Positions 24,436-32,488 of a DNA stretch of 64,000 nt are shown piece by piece. Location: NCBI RefSeq assembly GCF_023264855.1, contig NZ_JAHFUW010000003.1, forward strand, positions 62,001 through 126,000, given 5' to 3'. Below the pieces are notes generated by a model that saw only the letters and a program-made list of their open reading frames with translations, did no database searches and had not been told where the DNA came from. This DNA is from Herbiconiux sp. GTDB taxonomy: Bacteria > Actinomycetota > Actinomycetes > Actinomycetales > Microbacteriaceae. A program made the position numbers and the translations under genes. Every line of letters begins with the position of its first letter. Position 1 is the stretch's first letter.

Positions 24436-26085
24436 GTGATCGAGATCGAGAAGGTCGGGCCGGGGCCCGTCAGCCCCCTGGCCCGCGAGGAGTCCGTGCG
24501 GATGCGCGACGGCGTGCGCCTGGCCACCGACGTGTATCTGCCGGGCGGCGATGATGCCCCCGGCGACACCATCCTCATCCGCCTGCCCTACGACAAGAGC
24601 GGCGCGTACACCTTCATCCCACTGATCGCCGAGTACTTCATGCGCTCGGGCTACCGTGTGGTGGCGCAGGACGTGCGGGGCAAGTTCCGCTCCGAGGGCG
24701 AGACGCTGCTGTTCGTGAACGAGGCCTACGACGGCTACGACACGATCGACTGGGTGGCGCAGCAGCCCTGGTCGAACGGCCGCGTGGCGATGTGGGGCGA
24801 CAGCTACTACGGCTACACCCAGTGGGCGGCGGTGTCGACGCAGCATCCGGCCCTCAAGGCCATCGCGCCGCGGGTGACCGGCACCCAGCTCGGCGAACCG
24901 GTGCAGAAGACGGCCGACGACGTGGTGCGCCGGGTCGAGTGGGCCATCACCTACCTCTACCCGCTGTCGTACTTCCACTCCCAAGACGCCTACTTCTGGC
25001 CGCTCGATCCGGAACGCCGGCCGTTCAGCGATCAGGCCGAGCAGGCGATCGCCGCCATCGGCTCCCGCTCCCTCTCGTACGACCAGTGGTTCCCGCGGCC
25101 CGTGCATCTGCGCCGATTCCCGGCGGGCAGCCCTTTCGACGCCCGCCCCGTGCCGACGCTGCACACCATCGGCCTTTGGGACAACTGCGCGCCGCTGTCG
25201 TGGGCCGACGTGGCCGAGATTCAGAAGCGGCCGGCCTGGGCGATGAACCACTTCCTGCGCCTGGAGGCGATGGATCACGAGTCGTTCTACCTCGACGACC
25301 CGCTCGAGGCCCGCGGCGAAGAGCGGCCCGAGGCGCAGATCCGGGCCGAGCTGCCGCGGATGCTGCAGCCCGCCCTCGACTTCTTCGAAGTGTTCGTGCG
25401 CGGCAACGGCGGAGTCGACGACATCCCGCGCGTCACCTGGGCGCTCGCCGGAACCGACGAGGTGCGCACCGCCGACTCCTGGCCGCCCGCGCAAACCGCC
25501 GAGCTCACGTTCTTCGCCACTGCCGAGGGTCTGCTGGCAACGGCTCCGGATGCCACGACCACCGAACGCGGGTGGACGCACGACCCCGCCGACCTCGTGC
25601 CGTCCAGCGTGCAGAACGCCTTCGCCTTCCTCGCCGCGCAGCCCGACGAGGCTCCGCTCGGCGACCGCGACGACGTGCTCGTGTTCACGGGTGAACCGCT
25701 CGAGCAGCAGCTCGACCTGGTGGGCCCGGTCACCGCGACCGCGCGCATCCACTCCGACGGACCGGTCATGGACTTCTTCGTGCGCCTGCTCGATGTCGCC
25801 GCCGACGGTACCGCGCTGCGGATCGCGCGCGGCCAGGTGCAGCTCGCCGATGCCCGGCGGGCGACCGATGTCGTCGTCGACCTCGGTCAGGTGGCCTACC
25901 GGCTGGCTCCCGGCCACCGCCTGCGCCTGCACGTGAGCAGCAGCGATCACCCCGAGTTCATCCCGCAGCCGGGCACCGGCGAGGATCCCTGGTCGGCGGT
26001 CGAGACCCGGCCCAACCACCAGACCCTCGTTCTCGGCCCCGAGGCCGGATTCGCCCTGACCATCACCACCCTGGAGGACCGATGA
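24436..26085 (+). CDS. CocE/NonD-family (X-Pro dipeptidyl-peptidase-like) hydrolase
   Basis: 549-residue serine hydrolase. The N-terminal alpha/beta domain has Ser123 (MWGDSYYGY), Asp249 (GLWDNC) and His281 (MDHESF), the triad order and spacing of cocaine-esterase-type enzymes. A C-terminal jelly-roll domain begins near residue 330. No signal peptide. GTG 24436 is chosen because GGAAGG lies 5 bp upstream; in-frame GTG 24397 and 24406 lack such a site. Substrates in the family are acyl esters, amides or X-Pro peptides. It is co-translated with a DUF3237 protein and a YtcJ-like amidohydrolase. Confidence 0.87.
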   Translation: MIEIEKVGPGPVSPLAREESVRMRDGVRLATDVYLPGGDDAPGDTILIRLPYDKSGAYTFIPLIAEYFMRSGYRVVAQDVRGKFRSEGETLLFVNEAYDGYDTIDWVAQQPWSNGRVAMWGDSYYGYTQWAAVSTQHPALKAIAPRVTGTQLGEPVQKTADDVVRRVEWAITYLYPLSYFHSQDAYFWPLDPERRPFSDQAEQAIAAIGSRSLSYDQWFPRPVHLRRFPAGSPFDARPVPTLHTIGLWDNCAPLSWADVAEIQKRPAWAMNHFLRLEAMDHESFYLDDPLEARGEERPEAQIRAELPRMLQPALDFFEVFVRGNGGVDDIPRVTWALAGTDEVRTADSWPPAQTAELTFFATAEGLLATAPDATTTERGWTHDPADLVPSSVQNAFAFLAAQPDEAPLGDRDDVLVFTGEPLEQQLDLVGPVTATARIHSDGPVMDFFVRLLDVAADGTALRIARGQVQLADARRATDVVVDLGQVAYRLAPGHRLRLHVSSSDHPEFIPQPGTGEDPWSAVETRPNHQTLVLGPEAGFALTITTLEDR

Positions 26086-26582
26086 CGAACGCACCCACGA
26101 CCGCCGCCGAAACCACACCTCCGGCCCTGCCCGACCCCGTTCTCGAGTTCGCCTTCGAGATCCGCGCCGGCATCGACCCCTTCGTGCGGATCGGCCGCAG
26201 CGCCGACGAGGAGCTCACCTTCACGCCGGTCAGCGGCGGCACCGTGGCGGGCCCGCTGCTGAGCGGCGTCGTGCTCGCGGGCGGCGGCGACTGGGCGGTC
26301 GAGCGCAGCGGCACCGCCCAGCTCGAGGCGCGTTACCTGATCCGGGCCGACGACGGCACCGTGATCGACATCCTGAACCGCGGCTACTACCGGGCCTCCG
26401 AGGAGGTCATGGCGCGCGTGCAGGCGGGCGAGAACGTGTCCGAGAGTGAGTACTACTTCCGCACCGCGCCGGTGTTCCAGACGGATGCTCCGGCCCACCG
26501 CTGGCTCGCCGAGCACCAGTTCGTGGGGCTCGCGCGGGACGAAGACGGCCAGGTCTGCATCCGCATCTTCGTGGTGCGCTGA
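26082..26582 (+). CDS. DUF3237 protein (copy 1)
   Basis: 166-residue beta-rich protein of the DUF3237 family. Conserved stretches: LEFAFEIRAGIDPFVRIG, SGGTVAGPLLSG, LEARYLIRADDGTVIDILNR and YYFRTAPVFQT. Its function is not established. ATG 26082 overlaps the hydrolase stop (ATGA). A paralogue at 35654 follows an amidase in the same way, so the protein seems tied to hydrolase-based catabolism. The first 15 residues are Ala/Thr/Pro-rich and likely disordered. Confidence 0.85.
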   Translation: MTNAPTTAAETTPPALPDPVLEFAFEIRAGIDPFVRIGRSADEELTFTPVSGGTVAGPLLSGVVLAGGGDWAVERSGTAQLEARYLIRADDGTVIDILNRGYYRASEEVMARVQAGENVSESEYYFRTAPVFQTDAPAHRWLAEHQFVGLARDEDGQVCIRIFVVR

Positions 26583-26583
26583 G

Positions 26584-28263
26584 ATGACCGGGATGTTCGA
26601 CACCATCTACGTCGGCGGCCGAGCCTTCACCGCCGGCTGGGACGCCTCGCGCGCGCTCGGTGTGGGCGTGCGCGACGGCCGGATCGCGGCCGTCGCCGCC
26701 GACGACGAGCTGCGCGCGGCCGGGGCCGCCGAGGTGGTGGAGCTGCGCGGCGGCCTCGTGCTGCCGGCCTTCCACGACGCCCACGCGCATCCGATCGCCG
26801 GGGCCGTCGAGCTGCTGCAGTGCGATCTCGCCGAGGCGGTCGACGCCGACGACTGCCTGGCCCGCATCGAGCGCTACGCCGCTTCGCTCGCCGAGGACGA
26901 GTGGGTGCTCGGCGGCGGCTGGTCGATGCCGCACTTCCCGGGCGGCACGCCCACCCGTCAGCAACTCGACCGGGTCGTGGGCGGTCGCCCGGTCATGCTG
27001 CACAACCGCGACCACCACGGCGTCTGGGTGAGCACCCGCACGCTCGAGCTCGCCGGGATCACCGCTCTGACCGAGGATCCGGCCGACGGGCGGATCGAGC
27101 GCGAGGCCGACGGCTTCCCGAGCGGCGTGCTGCACGAGGGGGCGGTGCAGCTGATCGACGACGTCGTTCCGGGCACCAGCCCCGAGCTCGCGGCCCGCGC
27201 GCTCGACCGGGCCCAGAGCGAGTTCTTCGCCCGAGGGCTCTCCGGCTGGCAGGACGCCTGGGTCGGTCGCACGGCCGGCGTCGACGACCTGCTCGACACC
27301 TACGTCGCCGCGGTGCAGGACGGTACGCTCCGAGCGCGCATCACCGCCGCGCTGTGGTGGGAGCGCGACGGCGGCCTCGCCCAGCTGGCGGGCCTGCGCG
27401 AGCGGCGTGCCCGCGTCGAGGCGCTCGGCCGGCCCGATCTGCTGATCGCCGACACCGTCAAGATCATGGTCGACGGGGTGGCCGAGAACTTCACGGCCGC
27501 GCTCAGCGAGCCGTACCGCGATGCCTGCGGGCACACGACCGGCAACAGCGGTCTCACCTTCCTGTCTCCGGCCGACCTCACCGAGGCGGTCGTGGCTCTG
27601 GATGCCGAGGGCTTCGTGGTGCACTTCCACGCGCTCGGCGACCGGGCGGTCACCCTCGCGCTCGACGCCCTCGAGGCGGCGCGCGCGGCCAACGGGGTGC
27701 GTGCCTCCCGCCACCACCTGGCCCACCTGCAGCTCGTGCAGAGCTCCGACGTGCCGCGCTTCGCCGCACTGGAGGCGACCGCCAACCTGCAGATGCTGTG
27801 GGGCGCGGTCGACGACCAGCTCGACGAGCTGACCTTCCCGTTCATCGACCCGCGACTGGTCGGGCGGCACTACCCGTTCCGCGAGTTGCGGGATGCGGGG
27901 GCGCGGCTCGCGGCCGGCTCCGACTGGCCGGTGTCGACGCAGGACCCGATCGAGGCCGTCCACATCGCCGTCAACCGCGCGGCGCCGGGGGACGAGCCCG
28001 ACGACCGTATCCGCACCGATCAGGCCCTGGACCTGTCCGACGCGCTGGCCGCCTACACGGCCGGATCGGCATTCGTCGGCGGACGGAGCGGGATGTCCGG
28101 GGCGCTAGTTCCGGGGCTGGCCGCCGACCTCGTCGTGCTCGATGCCGATCCCTTCGCCGTGCCGCGCGACGAGCTGCACCGCGTGCGCGTGCGGGAGACC
28201 CGGGTGGCGGGGGAGTGCGTCTACAGCGCCGAGGGCGACGCCGACGCCGCGGGCGCCTCGTGA
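26584..28263 (+). CDS. YtcJ-like amidohydrolase (amidohydrolase 3 family)
   Basis: 559-residue metal-dependent hydrolase of the imidazolonepropionase/YtcJ group. Metal-site elements: HDAHAH (64-69), NRDHHGVW, the Lys in TVKIMVDG, FHALGDRAV, and Asp in AAGSDWPVSTQDP, which is strongly conserved in this family. ATG 26584 follows the DUF3237 stop by 1 bp; ATG 26593 is an alternative. It probably cleaves an amide or cyclic amide within the same pathway. Its 3' end overlaps the convergent TetR gene by 43 bp. Confidence 0.88.
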   Translation: MTGMFDTIYVGGRAFTAGWDASRALGVGVRDGRIAAVAADDELRAAGAAEVVELRGGLVLPAFHDAHAHPIAGAVELLQCDLAEAVDADDCLARIERYAASLAEDEWVLGGGWSMPHFPGGTPTRQQLDRVVGGRPVMLHNRDHHGVWVSTRTLELAGITALTEDPADGRIEREADGFPSGVLHEGAVQLIDDVVPGTSPELAARALDRAQSEFFARGLSGWQDAWVGRTAGVDDLLDTYVAAVQDGTLRARITAALWWERDGGLAQLAGLRERRARVEALGRPDLLIADTVKIMVDGVAENFTAALSEPYRDACGHTTGNSGLTFLSPADLTEAVVALDAEGFVVHFHALGDRAVTLALDALEAARAANGVRASRHHLAHLQLVQSSDVPRFAALEATANLQMLWGAVDDQLDELTFPFIDPRLVGRHYPFRELRDAGARLAAGSDWPVSTQDPIEAVHIAVNRAAPGDEPDDRIRTDQALDLSDALAAYTAGSAFVGGRSGMSGALVPGLAADLVVLDADPFAVPRDELHRVRVRETRVAGECVYSAEGDADAAGAS

Positions 28264-28841
28264 TCGGCGCCGGAGCGCGGCAGACCCGCCAGCGTCGCCT
28301 GCACCAGGTCGCGAACGCGCGTCTCGTCCCAGTGCTCCGAGTCCTCCATGGTGGCGATGTACGCCCCGCGCACCAGCACGTAGAGCAGCTCGGCCACGTG
28401 CCGGGGGTCGGTGAATCCCGACTCGCGCGCGGTCGATTCCAGAACATCCTGGAACTCGCGCGACTCCCGCTGCAGCGAGGCTCGCAGCTCGGGCTCGACG
28501 CCCGCGTTGGCCACGATCTCGAGGATGAGCGTGCGCAGCACGGCGTCGTCGGGGCTCGAGCTGAGCGACCAGTCGACCAGGCCGGCGAGGCGCTCGGAGG
28601 GCGGCAGGGCGGCGACGGCGGCGCTGCGCTCCTCGAGCCAGCGGTCACGCCCCTGATCGAGCGCGTTCATGATGAGCGCGGCCCGGGACGGCAGGTAGTT
28701 CGTTACGAGCGTCGTGGAGCCGCCGAGCTCGCGGGCCACCGAACGGATGGTCACCGCCTGCGCTCCCGCGGTGCGGGCCACCCGGATGGTCGCCGCCGCG
28801 ATGTCGGCGTAGCGCTGACCGGTATCCACCTCACGAGGCAT
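28221..28841 (-). CDS. TetR-family regulator of the peptide-type ABC/amidase operon
   Basis: 206 residues; the TetR DNA-binding domain is at about 8-60 (AAATIRVARTAGAQAVTIRS, TLVTNYLPSRAAL). It is divergent from the ABC transporter operon with a perfect 15-bp palindrome between them, making it that operon's likely repressor. It is also convergent with the amidohydrolase and overlaps its end, so transcription from one may interfere with the other. ATG 28841 has no strong binding site; TTGTTG and TGTATA 17 bp apart upstream suggest a short leader. Confidence 0.86.
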   Translation of the reverse strand: MPREVDTGQRYADIAAATIRVARTAGAQAVTIRSVARELGGSTTLVTNYLPSRAALIMNALDQGRDRWLEERSAAVAALPPSERLAGLVDWSLSSSPDDAVLRTLILEIVANAGVEPELRASLQRESREFQDVLESTARESGFTDPRHVAELLYVLVRGAYIATMEDSEHWDETRVRDLVQATLAGLPRSGADHEAPAASASPSAL

Positions 28842-28886
28842 GTCACCAACTCTATACAGCGCCGTAACATGAATGCAACAATGATG

Positions 28887-28901
28887 TACAACACTGTTGT
28901 A
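28887..28901. promoter_or_regulatory. TetR operator upstream of the ABC/amidase operon
   Basis: Perfect 15-bp palindrome TACAACA-C-TGTTGTA in the 131-bp divergent interval. The low local GC and central position suit a repressor site controlling both the tetR gene and the transporter operon. Confidence 0.65.
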
Positions 28902-28972
28902 TTACAGTGGGAAGGTCACGGCAACGCCGCCGTGGCCGTCGAACCCGCTGTGAGAATCCGAAAGGGAACGAG

Positions 28973-30640
28973 ATGAGAATCCGAGGCACAGCCGCCGCGG
29001 TCGTCGCAGTCGGAGCGGCCGTCGTGCTGCTCGCGGGATGCACGCCCCGGGACAACGGTACCGGCACTCCCACGGGAGCGCCCGCATCCTCCACCCCCGT
29101 CGACCTCGTCTCGTCGTTGCCCGCGGGCACGACGGCGGTCGACGAGGTCACCTGGGGCCTGGCCGAAGGGGAGCCGGCGCTGCTCGCCCCGGGCGGCGAC
29201 TACAACTTCGTCACCCCCAACCTGTGCGACAGCCTGCTGCGCGTGACGCCCGACTTCGGCGTGGAGCCCGGAATCGCCGAGAGCGCCGAGTTCGTCGACC
29301 CGGTGACCTTCGTCATCGACATCCGCCCGGGCGTCACCTTCTGGGACGGCTCGCCCGTGACCCGGGACGACGTGGTCTACAGCCTCGAACGCGACCGCGA
29401 TCAGCGCTCGGCGTTCTACGGCGCGACCGTGCTGATCGTGCCCGGCGCCGACGGCATCGCCGTCACGGGCGAGAACCAGGTGACCGTGCGCTTCGTGGCG
29501 CCCGACTCCACCTTCCGCGACGCGATCGCGGGCGGCGCCGGCGCGGTGCTGAGCAAGGCCTTCGGCGAGCAGGCCGGAGCGGCCCTCGGCACCTCGGCGG
29601 GCGGCGTTCTCTGCGCGGGGCCCTACAAGCTCGACTCGTGGACGCCGGGCCAGGACATCGTCACGGTGGCGAACGACACCTACTGGGGCGGCGCTCCCGA
29701 GGTGAAGAAGATCACCTACAAGTTCGTGCCCGACGGCACCACCCTCACCAACGCCCTGCTGGCGGGGGAGATCGACGGGGCGTACAACGTGCCGCCGGCC
29801 AATCGCGGCGAGTTCGAGTCATCCGGCACCGGCACCTTCGTGGTCGGCCCGTCGACCGCCTCGTTCTCGTTCGGCCCCACGCGCAGCGAGGGCCTGGGGG
29901 CGAACCCGAAGATCCGCCAGGCGCTCAGCCTCGCCATCGACCGCGACCAATACATCCAGACCGTGCTCAACGGCCTGGGCGAGGCGCAGTCGACCTTCGT
30001 CGCTCCCTTCTCCTGGGAGAGCTCGGATGCCGCGGCCACCTACAAGGCCGGATACGACGCCCTCGAGGCGCCCACCACCGACATCGCCGCCGCCAAGGAG
30101 CTGGTGCAGGAGTCGGGTGAAGACACTTCGGTGCCGCTGCGGATCGTGATCCCGGCCGGCTCGACCGAGCTCTCGCAGACCGCTGCCATCATGCAGAGCG
30201 CCGCGCAGCAGATCGGCCTCACCGCCGAGATCGACGAGCGGCAGGCGGCCGACTACGCCGCGATGTTCTCCGACCCGTTCAACGAGAGCCTGCGCGCCGA
30301 CACCGACCTGATCGCCGCGACCGGCTACACCGAGACGCCGGGCGTGCTGGCCTACCCGCAGCTGTTCCTGCTACCCGTCGACCAGGGCGGCATCTTCAAC
30401 TGGAGCGACTACGCCGACGCCGACGTGACCGCCGCGCTCCAGACGGCACGCACGACACCGGATGCCGAGGGCGCCGCCGCGGCCTACGTCGATGCGCAGG
30501 CGATCTTCGCACCCGACCAGCTGCAGGTCACCCTCGCCGGGGCGTACCACACCACGTTCCTGTCGAACGATCTCACCGGTGTCGTGACCTCGATCGCCGC
30601 GTACTCCAGCCCCTGGGCGCTCGCGCTGGGTGGCAAGTGA
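28973..30640 (+). CDS. ABC transporter substrate-binding lipoprotein, family 5 (peptide/nickel type)
   Basis: 555-residue extracellular solute receptor. The signal peptide ends in a lipobox LLAGC with Cys23 as lipidation site. The mature protein has family-5 features such as ITFVIDIRPGVTFWDGSPVT-like and RDDVVYSLERD segments, AGPYKLDSWTPGQDI and RQALSLAIDRDQYIQTVLNG. AAAGGGA upstream supports ATG 28973. It heads an operon with permeases, a fused ATPase and an amidase, so it likely binds an amide- or peptide-like compound rather than nickel. Confidence 0.92.
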   Translation: MRIRGTAAAVVAVGAAVVLLAGCTPRDNGTGTPTGAPASSTPVDLVSSLPAGTTAVDEVTWGLAEGEPALLAPGGDYNFVTPNLCDSLLRVTPDFGVEPGIAESAEFVDPVTFVIDIRPGVTFWDGSPVTRDDVVYSLERDRDQRSAFYGATVLIVPGADGIAVTGENQVTVRFVAPDSTFRDAIAGGAGAVLSKAFGEQAGAALGTSAGGVLCAGPYKLDSWTPGQDIVTVANDTYWGGAPEVKKITYKFVPDGTTLTNALLAGEIDGAYNVPPANRGEFESSGTGTFVVGPSTASFSFGPTRSEGLGANPKIRQALSLAIDRDQYIQTVLNGLGEAQSTFVAPFSWESSDAAATYKAGYDALEAPTTDIAAAKELVQESGEDTSVPLRIVIPAGSTELSQTAAIMQSAAQQIGLTAEIDERQAADYAAMFSDPFNESLRADTDLIAATGYTETPGVLAYPQLFLLPVDQGGIFNWSDYADADVTAALQTARTTPDAEGAAAAYVDAQAIFAPDQLQVTLAGAYHTTFLSNDLTGVVTSIAAYSSPWALALGGK

Positions 30641-30671
30641 CCGGGGCGCTGGCCGGGAAGGGGGCGGGCGG

Positions 30672-31628
30672 ATGAACCGCGCCACGATCCGGCCCCTGCT
30701 GGGCAAGCTGGGCGGGCTGCTGCTCACCCTCTTCCTGGCCAGCGTCGTCATCTTCGCCGCCCTCCAGCTCACCGGCGACCCGATCGCCGCCATCACCGGC
30801 GGTGTGCGGCCCACGCCCGAGCTGATCGAGACGATCCGGGCGCAGTACCACCTCGACGATCCGATCTGGCTGCAGTACCTGCGCTGGCTGGGCGGCATCG
30901 TCACCGGCGACCTCGGCACCTCGTTCGTCTACAAGACGCCCGTGGTCGACCTGATCGCGCCGCGCATCGGCATCACGGTGCTGCTGGTGCTGTACACCGT
31001 GGTGCTGATCGTGGTGTTCGGCATCGGCAGCGGCATCCTCGCCGCCCGCCGGGGCGGTGCGACCGACAAGGCGGTGCTCGTCGCCACCTCGGTCGGCGTG
31101 GCGCTGCCCACCTTCGTGGTGGCGATCCTGCTGATCTGGCTGTTCGGCCGCGAACTCGGCTGGTTCCCGGTGTACGGCGCGGGGGAGGGGCTGCTCGACA
31201 ACCTCTACCATCTGACCCTGCCGGCCATCTCGCTCTCGGTGCTCTACATCGCCTACCTCAGCCGCATCACCCGCGGCGCCGTGGTGGCGCAGCTCGGTTC
31301 CGAGCACGTCGACACCGCCCGGGTGCGCGGCATCCCTTCGGAGCAGATCTTCCGCCGGCACGTGTTCCTGAACGCCTCTCCACAGGTGCTCTCCATCTCG
31401 GGGGCCACCATCGCCGGCCTGTTCGCGATCTCGGCGATCGCCGAAGTGGCGTTCGGGATCGGCGGGCTCGGCTCGCTGCTCACCGAGGCCGCCGCCCGCA
31501 AAGACCTGCCGGTCGTGCAGGTGATCTCGCTGATGCTCGTGGCGCTGTTCGTGGTGGTGAACGCCGTCGTCGACGTGATCATCGCCGCGATCGATCCGGA
31601 CTCCGCCAAACCGAGGAGGAACGCATGA
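30672..31628 (+). CDS. ABC permease, DppB type
   Basis: 318-residue inner-membrane permease with about six helices. The N-terminus is typical of DppB/OppB (LLLTLFLASVVIFAALQLTG, then the DPxxxI periplasmic loop), and the EAA loop lies at VDTARVRGIPSEQIFRRHVF. ATG 30672 is preceded by GGGCGG; the gene begins 31 bp after the receptor. It pairs with the DppC-type protein to form the channel and overlaps it by 4 bp. Confidence 0.92.
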   Translation: MNRATIRPLLGKLGGLLLTLFLASVVIFAALQLTGDPIAAITGGVRPTPELIETIRAQYHLDDPIWLQYLRWLGGIVTGDLGTSFVYKTPVVDLIAPRIGITVLLVLYTVVLIVVFGIGSGILAARRGGATDKAVLVATSVGVALPTFVVAILLIWLFGRELGWFPVYGAGEGLLDNLYHLTLPAISLSVLYIAYLSRITRGAVVAQLGSEHVDTARVRGIPSEQIFRRHVFLNASPQVLSISGATIAGLFAISAIAEVAFGIGGLGSLLTEAAARKDLPVVQVISLMLVALFVVVNAVVDVIIAAIDPDSAKPRRNA

Positions 31629-32488
31629 GCGTCGCACAACTCGCCGGCGGCCGTGTTCCGCGGGTCGCCCGCCGGGCCGCCCAGCGCGAATGGCTCTTCA
31701 TCGTCGCGGCCGTGGTGCTGCTCGGCATCGTCGTGATGGCGCTGTTCGGGCCGCTGCTCGCCCCCTACGACCCCGATCAGCTCTTCGTGGGACCGTCGAA
31801 CGGCGCCGTCTCGGCCTCCCACATCATGGGCACCGACGACCTCGGCCGCGACATCTTCTCGCGGGTGCTCAGCGGGGCGGCCGCCAGCGTGTTCGCCCCG
31901 GTCGTGGTGGTCGTGCTCTCCGGTGTGCTGGGCGCCACCCTCGCGGTCGTGGCGGCCTGGTTCGGCGGCTGGGTCGACGGCGTGAGCAACCGCATCATCG
32001 ACGTGATCTTCGCCATCCCCGGCCTCGTGCTGGCCATCCTCGCGGTCGCGATGTTCGGCAAGGGGCTCGTCGCCCCGGTGCTCGCCCTCTCGATCGCCTA
32101 CCTGCCGATCGTCTCGCGGCTCGTGCGCGGCGGTGCCCGGGCCGAGCTCGGCAAGCCGTACATGGCCGCGCTGCGGATTCAGGGCGTGAGCTCGGGCGCC
32201 ATCGCGTTCCGGCACCTCGTGCCGGCGCTGCTGCCGATGATCATCGCGCAGTCGACCATCGGCTTCGGCTACGCGATGCTCGACCTGGCCGCGATCTCGT
32301 TCCTCGGCCTCGGCGCCCAGCCGCCGGCATCCGACTGGGGTGTGATGATCTCGGCCGGCCAGGCCTCGCTGCTCACGGGCGCGCCCGAGCAGTCGGTGTT
32401 CCCGGCGCTGCTGGTCGTCGTGACGGTGCTGGCGGTCAACATCCTCGGCGCGCGGGTGACCGCGTGGGCGGAAGGAAAGGACTCATGA
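31625..32488 (+). CDS. ABC permease, DppC type
   Basis: 287-residue partner permease. DppC signatures: LLAPYDPDQLF, HIMGTDDLGRDIFSRVLSGA, and the EAA loop LGKPYMAALRIQGVSSG, ending with SDWGVMISAGQ. About six membrane helices. Start and stop both overlap neighbours by 4 bp, indicating tightly coupled expression with the other permease and the ATPase. Confidence 0.93.
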   Translation: MSVAQLAGGRVPRVARRAAQREWLFIVAAVVLLGIVVMALFGPLLAPYDPDQLFVGPSNGAVSASHIMGTDDLGRDIFSRVLSGAAASVFAPVVVVVLSGVLGATLAVVAAWFGGWVDGVSNRIIDVIFAIPGLVLAILAVAMFGKGLVAPVLALSIAYLPIVSRLVRGGARAELGKPYMAALRIQGVSSGAIAFRHLVPALLPMIIAQSTIGFGYAMLDLAAISFLGLGAQPPASDWGVMISAGQASLLTGAPEQSVFPALLVVVTVLAVNILGARVTAWAEGKDS

